Assembly: GCF_014641075.1 (NCBI RefSeq) | Contig: NZ_BMHP01000001.1 | Coordinates: 1,302,001-1,366,000, forward strand | DNA length: 64,000 nucleotides | Reading direction: 5' to 3' | Source of the DNA: Paenibacillus nasutitermitis | GTDB taxonomy: Bacteria; Bacillota; Bacilli; Paenibacillales; Paenibacillaceae | Shown: one piece after another, positions 41,554 through 50,140 of the stretch | Layout of the letters: the number at the start of each line of letters is the position of its first letter | How positions within the stretch are numbered: position 1 is the stretch's first letter | Program-made: the position numbers and the translations under genes | The notes under the pieces: model-generated | Seen by the model: only the letters and a program-made list of their open reading frames with translations | Told to the model about the DNA's origin: nothing | The model's database searches: none

Positions 41554-42375
41554 ATGAAAATTGGCAAAGCGTTAACGATTGCCGGCTCGGACAGCGGAGG
41601 CGGAGCAGGGATTCAGGCTGATATCAAAACCTTCCAGGAGCTGGGCGTATACGGCATGTCAGCCATCACAGCGGTCACCGCCCAGAACACGCTTGGCGTT
41701 CAAGGCGTGTATCCCATGAGTGTGGAGGCGGTAGCGCGGCAGCTGGATTCGATCGGCACCGACCTCAGGCCGGATGCCCTGAAGACGGGCATGTTGTTCA
41801 GCGGGGAATTGATCAAGGCGGTTGCTGGCAAAGTAAAGCAGTATGGCTGGCAGCATCTGGTGGTCGATCCCGTGATGGTAGCCAAGGGAGGATCGCAGCT
41901 GCTGAAGGCGGAAGCGGTCGATACGATGATCAGCCATCTGATCCCGCTGGCTACAGTCGTCACACCGAATATACCGGAAGCAGAGGCGCTTACCGGCATC
42001 CGGATCAGCAGCAGATTGGACAAGATGAAAGCCGCCCGGGCGATCTGTCAGATGGGCGCAAGATATGCCGTCATCAAAGGCGGACATGAGGAAGGGGATG
42101 AGAGGCAGGCGGTGGATCTGTTCTCAGACGGAGAATGGTATGAAGAATATGCCGGTCCACGAATTGATACTCGTCACACGCATGGTACAGGCTGCACCTT
42201 CTCCGCGGCGATAGCCGCAGAGCTGGCCCAAGGCAAGCCGATCCGCGAAGCGGTGCGAATTGCCAAAGCTTATATCCAGGCGGCTATCTCTCATTCGCTC
42301 CACATTGGCGGCGGGAGCGGGCCGACCAATCATTGGGCATACCGGTTGGAGGAAAGAGAGCCTGTCCATGAATAA
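41554..42375 (+). CDS. thiD: Hydroxymethylpyrimidine kinase / phosphomethylpyrimidine kinase ThiD
   Basis: A 273-residue ribokinase-fold enzyme that phosphorylates HMP twice to HMP-PP. It starts IGKALTIAGSDSGGGAGIQA (substrate loop), with VYGMSAITAVTAQNT, VVDPVMVAKGG, VTPNIPEAEALTG and the anion hole and catalytic Asp in RHTHGTGCTFSAAIAA. GGAGAGGAG before the ATG at 41554 sets the start. thiE starts eight bases before its stop. Together with the upstream permease it would allow use of imported HMP. Confidence 0.95.
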   Translation: MKIGKALTIAGSDSGGGAGIQADIKTFQELGVYGMSAITAVTAQNTLGVQGVYPMSVEAVARQLDSIGTDLRPDALKTGMLFSGELIKAVAGKVKQYGWQHLVVDPVMVAKGGSQLLKAEAVDTMISHLIPLATVVTPNIPEAEALTGIRISSRLDKMKAARAICQMGARYAVIKGGHEEGDERQAVDLFSDGEWYEEYAGPRIDTRHTHGTGCTFSAAIAAELAQGKPIREAVRIAKAYIQAAISHSLHIGGGSGPTNHWAYRLEEREPVHE

Positions 42376-43021
42376 ACAACCGTATAAGAGTGACATCCGC
42401 CGCAAGCTCCGCTTGTATCTGGTTATGGGAAGCATAAATACAGCCGGTCATCCGGTCGAGGTGCTGCAGGCTGCTATCAGGGGCGGCATCACAATGTTTC
42501 AGTTCCGCGAGAAGGGCAGCGGTTCCCTGGAAGGCCAGGCTAAATACAGTCTGGGCAAGCAGTTGCAGCAGGTTTGCCGGGAGAGAGGCATTCCTTTCAT
42601 CGTCAATGATGATGTTGAGCTTGCCCTTGAACTGGAAGCGGACGGCGTGCATATAGGACAAGAAGACGGACCGATTTCCGTCATCCGCCGCCAGATCGGC
42701 ATCAAGCTTCTCGGGGTATCGGCGCACAATGTAGAAGAAGCAAGACTCGCCCTGGAGCAAGGGGCCGATTATTTGGGTGTGGGACCGATGTATGTCACGC
42801 GCTCCAAGCCCGATGCGAGGGAAGTTCAGGGACCGCAAGTTATTCAGCGGATCAGGGAAGCCGGGATAGCCGTACCGCTGGTGGGCATAGGCGGCATATT
42901 CGCTGCCAATGCGTCTTCCGTGATGCAGGCCGGAGCGGATGGAATTGCTGTGGTATCGGCCATCACTCAGGCGGCGGTGGTGGAAGAAGCTGCGCGCCAG
43001 TTGCTTGCCGTAACGATTTGA
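42368..43021 (+). CDS. thiE: Thiamine-phosphate synthase ThiE
   Basis: A 217-residue TIM-barrel enzyme that joins HMP-PP and thiazole phosphate to thiamin phosphate. ITMFQFREKGSGSLEGQ carries the pyrophosphate-binding residues, FIVNDDVELALELEADGVHI the pyrimidine side, and LGVGPMYVTRSKPDA, VGIGGIFAANASSVMQAGAD the thiazole phosphate sites. Compared with the first gene of the operon (TenI) this one has the full ThiE motif set. It is the last gene of the operon; no clear terminator follows before the AAA cassette promoter at 43159. Confidence 0.93.
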   Translation: MNKQPYKSDIRRKLRLYLVMGSINTAGHPVEVLQAAIRGGITMFQFREKGSGSLEGQAKYSLGKQLQQVCRERGIPFIVNDDVELALELEADGVHIGQEDGPISVIRRQIGIKLLGVSAHNVEEARLALEQGADYLGVGPMYVTRSKPDAREVQGPQVIQRIREAGIAVPLVGIGGIFAANASSVMQAGADGIAVVSAITQAAVVEEAARQLLAVTI

Positions 43022-43158
43022 GAAATGGAGAATTTAATTTGATGTGGGTCATCCAGGGGGATCTGGTTGGCCTATTTTGGTTAACGACATAGGTTTGATG
43101 AGTACGGCCAGCGGTCCATGTGTGAACGTTCAATTCCCTCGATTGGTTACCTGCCGGG

Positions 43159-43187
43159 TTGACTTTTGATGAAAGGTACAGTAGGAT
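43159..43187 (+). promoter_or_regulatory. Promoter of the AAA/VWA cassette
   Basis: TTGACT (43159) and TAGGAT (43182) are 17 bases apart. The palindromic operator at 43198-43236 begins 11 bases downstream, so a repressor there could block initiation. Confidence 0.55.
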
Positions 43188-43197
43188 GATTTTTATA

Positions 43198-43236
43198 TTA
43201 GTAAATTAGTAATTTAATAAATTACTAAATCACTAA
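43198..43236. promoter_or_regulatory. Palindromic operator upstream of the AAA/VWA cassette
   Basis: A perfect 23-base palindrome, 43206-43228, has half-sites TTAGTAATTTA and TAAATTACTAA around one central A. Outside it TTAGTAA (43198) and TCACTAA (43230) extend the symmetry with one mismatch, giving four TTAGTRA half-sites. It lies 32 bases before the ATG at 43268. A dimeric repressor binding site is the likely reading; the repressor is not encoded nearby. Confidence 0.7.
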
Positions 43237-43267
43237 TAAAGATTTCATAAAATCGGGGAGTGTAACC

Positions 43268-43747
43268 ATGAAAATTCCAACCACTTTAAAACATAAACCT
43301 GTTGTCGTCTCAGAAAATTATGAGCAGGTCGACGGCCGATACGCACGGAATACGGATGCAAAAGGTCTATCCCTTGGCTTGGCCCAGTGGAATGACAGGG
43401 GGAAGGTCGATATTTCGGCTAAAGTATGGCGCTATACAGGAGAAAAATGGTCAAGACAGTCAGAGGAACTGCCCATGCATCGTGTTCTGGACCTTGCCAT
43501 TTTGATTTGCAGTTCCACCTTGTATTTTCAGGATGCATACCGGTTCCCGAAACTATACGATCCCGATAACACGATGATTGAGCGTATCGGGCTGCAAGGG
43601 GATGCGATGAATGTATCGGTATGTGCCGACAATCCCATGATCGACAATGATATTAAACTGTTTGCGCAGGCACTTAGCGATGATGGCGAAATGGTCGGGG
43701 AACGCCTTCGCATATTATCCCGTCTGCTAAATGAAATGGGGTATTGA
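43268..43747 (+). CDS. Small conserved protein (DUF6530-like), 159 aa
   Basis: A 159-residue soluble protein without signal or membrane segment. It starts MKIPTTLKHKPVVVSENYEQ and contains GLSLGLAQWNDRGKVDISAK and SEELPMHRVLDLAILI. I tentatively link it to the DUF6530 family, from memory of its opening, and would not defend a function. GGGGAGTG lies before the ATG. It is first in the cassette with the AAA-VWA gene (36 bases later) and behind the palindromic operator, so it is probably part of the same process. Confidence 0.65.
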   Translation: MKIPTTLKHKPVVVSENYEQVDGRYARNTDAKGLSLGLAQWNDRGKVDISAKVWRYTGEKWSRQSEELPMHRVLDLAILICSSTLYFQDAYRFPKLYDPDNTMIERIGLQGDAMNVSVCADNPMIDNDIKLFAQALSDDGEMVGERLRILSRLLNEMGY

Positions 43748-43783
43748 TTTCAATCACCGGAATTCCAGAAGGAGTGTGTCTTA

Positions 43784-45997
43784 ATGAACAACCTGGAAGA
43801 AAATAGATTGTCGCTTGACCGGAAATTGACCGCCTCTGAGGAAACACTGGTTTGGAAAAAACCGCTCTCTCATAAGGCCAGCGAAGCAGAACGGCGTCTA
43901 TGCCAAGAAATAAGGCGCAACTGGAATCGCGGGGAAATGAAGATCGCCACTATTCTGTTGGAGGGCGATGCCGGATCCGGCAAAACGCAGTTAGCCAAAG
44001 CGTTGTCGGCCGAATTAGGGCTGCCCTATACGAAAATAACCTGTTTTGCAGATATGGACAAAACCGATATTATTGGCGCAATTTTGCCCGTTATCTCATC
44101 GGAACGGATGGAGAAGCTGGAATCCGCCGAACAAGCGGTTTTGAAGGCTTTGTATGAGAGCGACGGATTTCAAAGCACGACAGAAGTCGTGATGAATGTC
44201 CTGGGAATAACGCAGGAGCAGGCTGCCCTGAAGATGAAGCAGCTGCTTGAGCTGATTGAGCGGAACGCGGGGGATGAAGCGGTCGAATATCGATTTTACC
44301 CTTCCGAAATCGTCAGAGCTTTTAAAAATGGCTATCTACTGGAAATTCAGGAACCAACTGTGATTCGCGATGCTGCTGTGCTAATGGCGCTTAACTCGGC
44401 ATTGGAGCTGGATGGCAGCATTAACCTTCCGACTGAAACCGTCCATAGACATCCGGATTTCATCGCGGTGATCACAACGAACCGCAGTTATGCGGGAACC
44501 AGACCACTGAACGAAGCGCTGCGCGACAGGGTTCAGCATTCGGAAAAGATGGATCTGCCCACCAAGGAAGTCATGATCGAACGGGCAGCGGCAAAAACCG
44601 GTTATAAGGATGAGAAAATGTTGGATGTTCTAGCGGATATTATTATCCGTCTGGATCAGACAGCCCGGGCTAATGCGATTAAAGGCGTAGCGGGGATGCG
44701 TTCATATTTCTATTGGGCGGATGCCGTTGCCGGAGGGGCCTCTGCCAAAGAATCCCTATATCATAAAGTCATCTATAAGATCACAACCGACTCGGAGGAA
44801 ATCAAAATCCTGGAAGAAGCGCTAAAAAATCAGGGGTTGTTGGCTAGTTTGGAAGAAGTTGAAGCGGAAATGCTAAAAAAAAAACGAATTTTTGATTCCA
44901 TAGAGATCCAGACCTGGGGTGACATCGACGAGACCGGTTTTGAGCATAAGAATCAGACAGAGGTTGACGGTATAGCTCTAAAGAAGTCATCGGACAGTGA
45001 TGAAAGTTCTTCGAGCGTTACGGATGATTCCACCACAGTGGAAAGATCGGATAAGGTGGAGAACGGCTTCACCAGCTATCAACCGGCTAATCCCGAACCG
45101 ATGACTGAGGATGCGAAACAACAAGAGCGGGATTTCCGCAAAAAGTTGAATCGGAACGCCCGGGAGGTAGTATCCGATACGTTGCATAAAGGAGTTAAAC
45201 TTATTGTTCACCGTCCGGAGTTCGTACTGGACAATGTACGGGAATATGCCAGCCTGAGCAAGGAGCTTATGCCCGTCGTGCGGGAAATTGCCAGAAAAAC
45301 ACTTCCGCTGCTGGAGCATGAAAATGCAGTCGAATATGCGAGGAATCAATATTATGGCAGTAAATTTCAAGCGGATAGTGTGGCATACCGTGATTTTAGA
45401 ACGTTTGCGAAGAAGCGTCCTCCGGCAGAATCGCCTTCCCTCGCGGTCGGCCTGAGGGTGGATGAGTCCGCATCCATGTCAGCTTTCGGAAGATTGGAAG
45501 CGGCTAAACGTGCGGTAATAGCTGTCTATGAATTTTGTCAGCTTTGTCATATTCCAGTGTTGATCTATGGTGATACAGCGGATACATCCAAGCTGGAGCA
45601 GATGTCCATCTATGCCTATACCGATTGGGATCGGAGCGATCCCTCTGATCGCTTCAGGCTTATGGGGATTCAGGCCAGAAGCAATAATCGCGATGGAATG
45701 GCCCTGAGAATTATGGCAGAGCGCTTAGCAGGCACAAGTCAGCAGACGAGATTGTTGATTAATATAAGTGACGGGCAGCCCAAAGCAATGGATGATTATT
45801 CCGGAAGTTATGCAGCCCAGGATATTCAGCAGACCATCGCCCATTATGAGCGCAAAGGAATCACTTTCCTGGCTGCCGCAATCGGTCAGGACAAGAATCT
45901 CATTAATCAAATTTACGGGAATGAGAGGTTTTTGGATATTACAAATCTCCATGAATTCCCTGCCAAGCTGGTACGGATGATTGCACGTTATTTGTAA
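43784..45997 (+). CDS. MoxR-type AAA ATPase fused to a VWA domain
   Basis: A 737-residue protein joining two domains that are usually separate gene products. Residues about 20-330 are a MoxR-like AAA+ module: Walker A GDAGSGKT (61-68), a Walker B-like segment GYLLEIQEPT in which the usual DE reads E-I-Q-E, sensor 1 FIAVITTNRSYAG and arginine-rich NEALRDRVQHSEK. Residues about 365-470 are an acidic, Ser-rich linker. The C-terminal part is a von Willebrand A domain with MIDAS residues Asp560-Ser564 (DESAS) and a later NISDGQP (Asp663), as in CobT, NorD and chelatase D subunits. Such machines remodel or insert metals into partner proteins. AAGGAG precedes the ATG. Confidence 0.85.
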   Translation: MNNLEENRLSLDRKLTASEETLVWKKPLSHKASEAERRLCQEIRRNWNRGEMKIATILLEGDAGSGKTQLAKALSAELGLPYTKITCFADMDKTDIIGAILPVISSERMEKLESAEQAVLKALYESDGFQSTTEVVMNVLGITQEQAALKMKQLLELIERNAGDEAVEYRFYPSEIVRAFKNGYLLEIQEPTVIRDAAVLMALNSALELDGSINLPTETVHRHPDFIAVITTNRSYAGTRPLNEALRDRVQHSEKMDLPTKEVMIERAAAKTGYKDEKMLDVLADIIIRLDQTARANAIKGVAGMRSYFYWADAVAGGASAKESLYHKVIYKITTDSEEIKILEEALKNQGLLASLEEVEAEMLKKKRIFDSIEIQTWGDIDETGFEHKNQTEVDGIALKKSSDSDESSSSVTDDSTTVERSDKVENGFTSYQPANPEPMTEDAKQQERDFRKKLNRNAREVVSDTLHKGVKLIVHRPEFVLDNVREYASLSKELMPVVREIARKTLPLLEHENAVEYARNQYYGSKFQADSVAYRDFRTFAKKRPPAESPSLAVGLRVDESASMSAFGRLEAAKRAVIAVYEFCQLCHIPVLIYGDTADTSKLEQMSIYAYTDWDRSDPSDRFRLMGIQARSNNRDGMALRIMAERLAGTSQQTRLLINISDGQPKAMDDYSGSYAAQDIQQTIAHYERKGITFLAAAIGQDKNLINQIYGNERFLDITNLHEFPAKLVRMIARYL

Positions 45998-46038
45998 TGT
46001 TCATGACAATATGCCAGTGGTAAAGGAGAGAACCGGGC

Positions 46039-46395
46039 ATGGATAAGAACAAACGCAAGGAGCTCCTGGAGGAATACAAACAGATGAAGACGTTTATGGG
46101 TGTCATCCGAATCACTAACAAGGTCAGCGGCAAAATGTACGTAGACAGCTATCCCAACCTGAAAAACAAATGGCTGACTCTTCAGGCTCAACTGGATATG
46201 GGAAGGTTCGCTAATGCCAAGCTGCAGGCGGATTGGAAGGAACTCGGGAGCGAAGCATTTATTTATGAGGTACTGGAGGAGAAGGAAACTGAGGGCGTTG
46301 CCGACGTCCGCTGGGAGATCAAGCAATTGGCAAAGCATTGGCTGGACAAATTGCAGCCTTATGGGGACAGAGGATATAATAAACCACAAGAATGA
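46039..46395 (+). CDS. GIY-YIG fold protein with altered catalytic motif
   Basis: A 118-residue protein. The GIY-YIG fold is suggested by FMGVIRITNKVSGKMYVDSY, where the canonical GIY and YIG strands read GVI and YVD, followed by NLKNKW and a C-terminal EAFIYEVLEE. The two Tyr of active GIY-YIG nucleases are thus not both present (the first is Ile), so nuclease activity is doubtful. It lies 41 bases after the AAA-VWA gene with AAAGGAGAG before the ATG. A terminator follows, closing the three-gene cassette. Confidence 0.7.
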   Translation: MDKNKRKELLEEYKQMKTFMGVIRITNKVSGKMYVDSYPNLKNKWLTLQAQLDMGRFANAKLQADWKELGSEAFIYEVLEEKETEGVADVRWEIKQLAKHWLDKLQPYGDRGYNKPQE

Positions 46396-46411
46396 TTGTG
46401 ATATTTTAGAG

Positions 46412-46446
46412 GCTCCTGCTGATCGTATTGGCGGGAGCTTTTTTTT
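46412..46446 (+). terminator. Rho-independent terminator after the AAA/VWA cassette
   Basis: GCTCCTGC (46412-46419) pairs with GCGGGAGC (46431-46438), one wobble pair included, followed by eight T residues. Confidence 0.88.
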
Positions 46447-46515
46447 GATCGTAAACAAGGGCTAGCTATATTCACATCTATATGGAAATTGCATAGAAAA
46501 ATAGGGTGAGCTAAA

Positions 46516-48189
46516 ATGATTTTAGCTGGTATGAGAGTGGTGAGTTGGCTGGGCAAAATGGAAAAGAAATTTACACATAATGAATATGCATCTCTTGAGG
46601 GTATGTGTTTCAAGCTTCGAGATGTTGAGCCTGTCAAGAACCAAGCGAATGAATGGGAATTAAGGCTTCATTTTATCGAATCCCACATGATTCTGGTTGC
46701 GGCAAGCGGCCAAGGCTGGTTGAAGGTTGATGGGCAATTCACCGAAATCCGACAGGGCAGTGTTTACATTTGTAACCCGGGTCAACTCGTTGAAGCAGGC
46801 GTGCACAACTTTGATGAGCGGGGATTCTATTTATTGCGGTTCGATGTTTTGGAAGATGCAGTTTCTTCGATCCCTGAGCTGCAGATTATTAAGAAAAGCA
46901 GTTCGTTCCCGGTAAAAGGGGAAGTTCACGTAACATCCCCGGTTTCTGTTCATGCCCTGTGCGATACCATTTATCAATGTTTGCAGGACGAGGATCAACT
47001 AAAACGGTTTCGCGGTCAAATTCTCTTTCAGGAACTGCTGCATACTATTCTGCAAGATGCCCGTCTTGTACGGGAAAATAACTCGGAAACAGCCCTTGAT
47101 TATATTAAAGGTTATATCGAGCAGCATCATCAGCAAGAACTTACAATCGATCATTTGGCCAAGGTGGCAGGAATGAGTCCCCGTCATTTTATGCGGCTAT
47201 TCAAAAAAAGGTATGGCTGCAGCGCGATCGACTATTTGTCCGTTTTCCGAATTGAGCAGGCACAACAGCTGATGAGGACGGGTGGGCAGAATCGTCTTCG
47301 TGATATTGCGCGACATGTAGGCTACCAGGATGATATTTATTTTCGGCGCAAATTTAAACAGGTTTCGGGCATGCCTCCAGCGGCATTTATGAAGAACAGC
47401 AGAAAAAAAATAGTCGCGTACGATTTCCTGAACATTGGCCAATTAATCCCGCTTGTCATTAATCCTTGCGCCGCACCGGCCGATCACCCATGGACAGATT
47501 ATTACAAACGAAAGTATCATATGGAATCCATGCTTCCGTTAAGCTCTAATCCATTAATCAAGAGAGAAGAAATTCGGCTTGCTGAACCTGATTTCATTAT
47601 TGGTATCGACATTCTTGTATCTCCCGGGGAACAGGACAAGCTGGGTGAAATCGCACCTTCATTTTTTGTGCCTTGGGTGAAAAACGATTGGCGTCACCAT
47701 TTGCGTTTAATTGGGCAGTTTCTGGACAAGACAGCGGCAGCGGAGATTTGGCTTGAAAAATATGAACGAAAAGCTCTCTTCGTAAGAGAGCAGGTGAACC
47801 ATGTATTCAAGGAAGACAGTCTCCTCCTGTTGAGAATCACAGGTGACCAGTACAATGTTATGGGCAATAGGAGCTTGAGCACAGTATTTTATGACGATCT
47901 TCATGTTATACCCGTGGGAGGCATCGATCTTCAGAGGCCGGATCAGCAGATAACGTTGGAGCAGTTGGCGGAGTTGGATCCGGATCGTTTATTGATCATT
48001 GTAGATGAAGACATGCAATCTCAATTAAGCTGGCGGACACTCATGAACGCGAAGCTATGGAACGATCTTAAAGCGGTCAGATACAGCCAGGTGGACTGCC
48101 TGCCTTCCTATCCTTGGATAGAATATACGGCTTTCACCCATGAGCTTATGCTGGATGAAGTGTTAAAGATTTGGCGGGATCGTGCATGA
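46516..48189 (+). CDS. AraC regulator fused to a siderophore-binding domain (Btr-like)
   Basis: A 557-residue regulator built like B. subtilis Btr (YbbB). An N-terminal cupin-like domain (about residues 30-130) is followed by an AraC helix-turn-helix pair (LTIDHLAKVAGMSPRHFMRL, RLRDIARHVGYQDDIYFRRK, with VSGMPPAAF). The last 250 residues are a periplasmic-binding fold of the FeuA type (EIRLAEPDFIIGIDILVSPG, LAELDPDRLLIIVDED). Btr uses this domain to sense ferric bacillibactin in the cytosol and activates feuABC. Here it is directly upstream of a FeuA-like gene. The ATG at 46516 follows GGGTGAG; an in-frame ATG at 46558 is also possible. Confidence 0.88.
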   Translation: MILAGMRVVSWLGKMEKKFTHNEYASLEGMCFKLRDVEPVKNQANEWELRLHFIESHMILVAASGQGWLKVDGQFTEIRQGSVYICNPGQLVEAGVHNFDERGFYLLRFDVLEDAVSSIPELQIIKKSSSFPVKGEVHVTSPVSVHALCDTIYQCLQDEDQLKRFRGQILFQELLHTILQDARLVRENNSETALDYIKGYIEQHHQQELTIDHLAKVAGMSPRHFMRLFKKRYGCSAIDYLSVFRIEQAQQLMRTGGQNRLRDIARHVGYQDDIYFRRKFKQVSGMPPAAFMKNSRKKIVAYDFLNIGQLIPLVINPCAAPADHPWTDYYKRKYHMESMLPLSSNPLIKREEIRLAEPDFIIGIDILVSPGEQDKLGEIAPSFFVPWVKNDWRHHLRLIGQFLDKTAAAEIWLEKYERKALFVREQVNHVFKEDSLLLLRITGDQYNVMGNRSLSTVFYDDLHVIPVGGIDLQRPDQQITLEQLAELDPDRLLIIVDEDMQSQLSWRTLMNAKLWNDLKAVRYSQVDCLPSYPWIEYTAFTHELMLDEVLKIWRDRA

Positions 48190-48219
48190 AAAAAAGTCAT
48201 TATCGTCAATATTCCGTAA

Positions 48220-48262
48220 TTGCAAATTCATCTATACTCCGTATATATGATAATGATAATCA
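48220..48262 (+). promoter_or_regulatory. Promoter with Fur box before the siderophore-binding gene
   Basis: TTGCAA (48220) and TATATA (48242) are 16 bases apart. Overlapping the -10 end, TGATAATGATAATCA (48248-48262) matches the 7-1-7 Fur consensus with one mismatch, so iron-replete repression is expected. Confidence 0.75.
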
Positions 48263-48317
48263 ATTTTAATTAGAGATTGTCATAAATAAATCAAATATTC
48301 AGGAGGATCATTTTAGA

Positions 48318-49316
48318 ATGAAGAAGCAGCGAAGTTTGATCACAGGGTTAGTTATTTTATTGTTCGTTATGCTTATTACTGCTTGCGGAGCTGAAAATGA
48401 AGGGAATTTAACTGGTAATGCCGGAAATTCAGCCGGGAAAGCTGACCATACAGGAGAAGAGGCAGCCGCCGTAGATACACAGCACGTGGTTTCAACTTTA
48501 AAAGGAGATATTAGTATTCCAACTGAGCCCAAGAGAGTCATCGGACTTTCGGTTGTCTACCCGGAGTTGTTATACGCACTTGGCGTTGTACCTATTGCGA
48601 TTCAAAACTATCATCAGGATTTTCCGTCCTATTTAAAGGAGCCCTTTAAAGACACAATCAAAATGGGAATTGCCCAAACCCCTAACTTTGAAGCCATTCT
48701 GGCTTCCAATCCGGATTTAATTATTGCCCCTTCCTGGTGGTCCGATAAAGATTATGATCAGCTTTCCAAAATAGCGCCAACTGTCCTGTTGCCTCAGAGG
48801 GATGATTGGCGTGATGAGCTGCGGGATATAGCCAAGGTTTTAGGCAAAGTCGAACAAGCGGACGAGGTCATTCAAGATTTGCAAGCGAAAGAAACGGAAG
48901 CCAAGGAGAAACTTGACTCCTTAGTTGGTGACGAAACAGTTATGTATATGATGATTATGGCGAAGGAGATCGTTATCTATGGAGAAAATATCGATCGGGG
49001 AAGCTTCATCCATAAGAAACTGGGGCTAAAGCCGATTGATGATTATCCACAGAGTGAGTTAAGTATTTCCATTTCATTGGAGAAGATCCCGGAATATAAT
49101 CCTGATCATATCATTTTGCAGTTGGATGATGAGTCCAATGAAGAAGTTCAGAACAGATACGAGGAAATGCGGGATAGCTCTTTGTGGAAAAATATGACGG
49201 CCGTAAAGAAGGATCAGATTCACATCATGGGAGGCAAGGAATGGTTCAGTCTCGGCATGTCTCCACTTGCAGATCTTCATGCTATTGAAGACGTCCTTGA
49301 TGCTTTTGAGAAATAG
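48318..49316 (+). CDS. Iron-siderophore ABC transporter substrate-binding lipoprotein (FeuA-like)
   Basis: A 332-residue lipoprotein. The signal peptide ends at lipobox ITAC (Cys23), after which an acidic, Ser/Gly-rich spacer leads into the helical-backbone metal-receptor fold: IPTEPKRVIGLSVVYPELLY, PDLIIAPSWWSDKDYDQL, a long central helix (EQADEVIQDLQAKETEAKEK) and the C-terminal IHIMGGKEWFSLGMSPLADL. It would bind a ferric siderophore outside the cell. No permease or ATPase lies beside it, so these must be encoded elsewhere. A Fur box precedes it. AGGAGG lies before the ATG. Confidence 0.9.
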   Translation: MKKQRSLITGLVILLFVMLITACGAENEGNLTGNAGNSAGKADHTGEEAAAVDTQHVVSTLKGDISIPTEPKRVIGLSVVYPELLYALGVVPIAIQNYHQDFPSYLKEPFKDTIKMGIAQTPNFEAILASNPDLIIAPSWWSDKDYDQLSKIAPTVLLPQRDDWRDELRDIAKVLGKVEQADEVIQDLQAKETEAKEKLDSLVGDETVMYMMIMAKEIVIYGENIDRGSFIHKKLGLKPIDDYPQSELSISISLEKIPEYNPDHIILQLDDESNEEVQNRYEEMRDSSLWKNMTAVKKDQIHIMGGKEWFSLGMSPLADLHAIEDVLDAFEK

Positions 49317-49340
49317 ATTCGAGTAAGGGGAGGGTACGCT

Positions 49341-50120
49341 ATGAGCACGGTAGATTTCCGACAATTGGAAGAGAAGTTTTTCCTTACTTTGCGTGAGCCT
49401 GAAAAAACCGTGCTTGTCGTCCCTGCCACCGATCTGTTAAACGTTGAGGTAATGAAGGATGTAATTGATACATACAGCAAGCTCATCAAAGCAAGAGAAC
49501 GTTCGGCTGCCGCAGCTTTTTTTACCACCTGGTTAGCAGGGGTATGCGGTGCGATGCAATATATGCTGTATCGAGGCGACAAGATGCTTTTGGATGTATC
49601 CTTATCTAATTTATCCGTACAATTATATAAAGGAGATCACTATCCCCTTTTTTCATTTAAAATCAACGAAAAGCGATTTAACCAGGTTCCGTTAGTGGAT
49701 CATGATGACGGGTACAAGAAATTGCTCGATTCTTTTTATAGAGAACAGGTAACGCCTGTTATTCAATTGTTGTCCCAACTGGCCTCCATTCACGTTACTG
49801 CATTATGGGGACAAATCGTTTATGCCTTACAGGCTCAAATGGAAGAAGAGCTGGCCGCAGCTTCTGGAGAAGAGAGTAGAACATGGATCAATAATACGTA
49901 TAAATTGCTCATACACGATGTCGATGCCAGTGCATTCGGGCTCCGCAACAACCCGTTTAATAGGAAACCAGCCTACATAGAACACCCCACTATCCCTAAT
50001 CAAAGAATGTTAATGAAAACAGCTTGCTGCCTCGCTTATTGCTTGGAAGGCGATTTTGGCTACTGTTATACTTGTCCTAGATTAAAAGCAAAGGACCGGG
50101 CACTGAAGCCCTTTTCTTGA
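49341..50120 (+). CDS. FhuF-like ferric siderophore reductase
   Basis: A 259-residue protein of the FhuF/IucA-related reductase family. Its C-terminus has the [2Fe-2S] motif Cys229-Cys230, Cys242 and Cys245 (CC-x11-C-x2-C), close to the CC-x10-C-x2-C of E. coli FhuF. The body lacks a signal peptide, so it is cytosolic and would reduce imported ferric siderophore to release iron. TLYRGDKMLL-like segments (YMLYRGDKMLLDVSLSN) are hydrophobic but not membrane spans. GGGGAGGG precedes the ATG, 24 bases after the binding-protein gene, so both should share Fur control. Confidence 0.82.
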   Translation: MSTVDFRQLEEKFFLTLREPEKTVLVVPATDLLNVEVMKDVIDTYSKLIKARERSAAAAFFTTWLAGVCGAMQYMLYRGDKMLLDVSLSNLSVQLYKGDHYPLFSFKINEKRFNQVPLVDHDDGYKKLLDSFYREQVTPVIQLLSQLASIHVTALWGQIVYALQAQMEEELAAASGEESRTWINNTYKLLIHDVDASAFGLRNNPFNRKPAYIEHPTIPNQRMLMKTACCLAYCLEGDFGYCYTCPRLKAKDRALKPFS

Positions 50121-50140
50121 TGTTCCTAAAACATAGGCAA

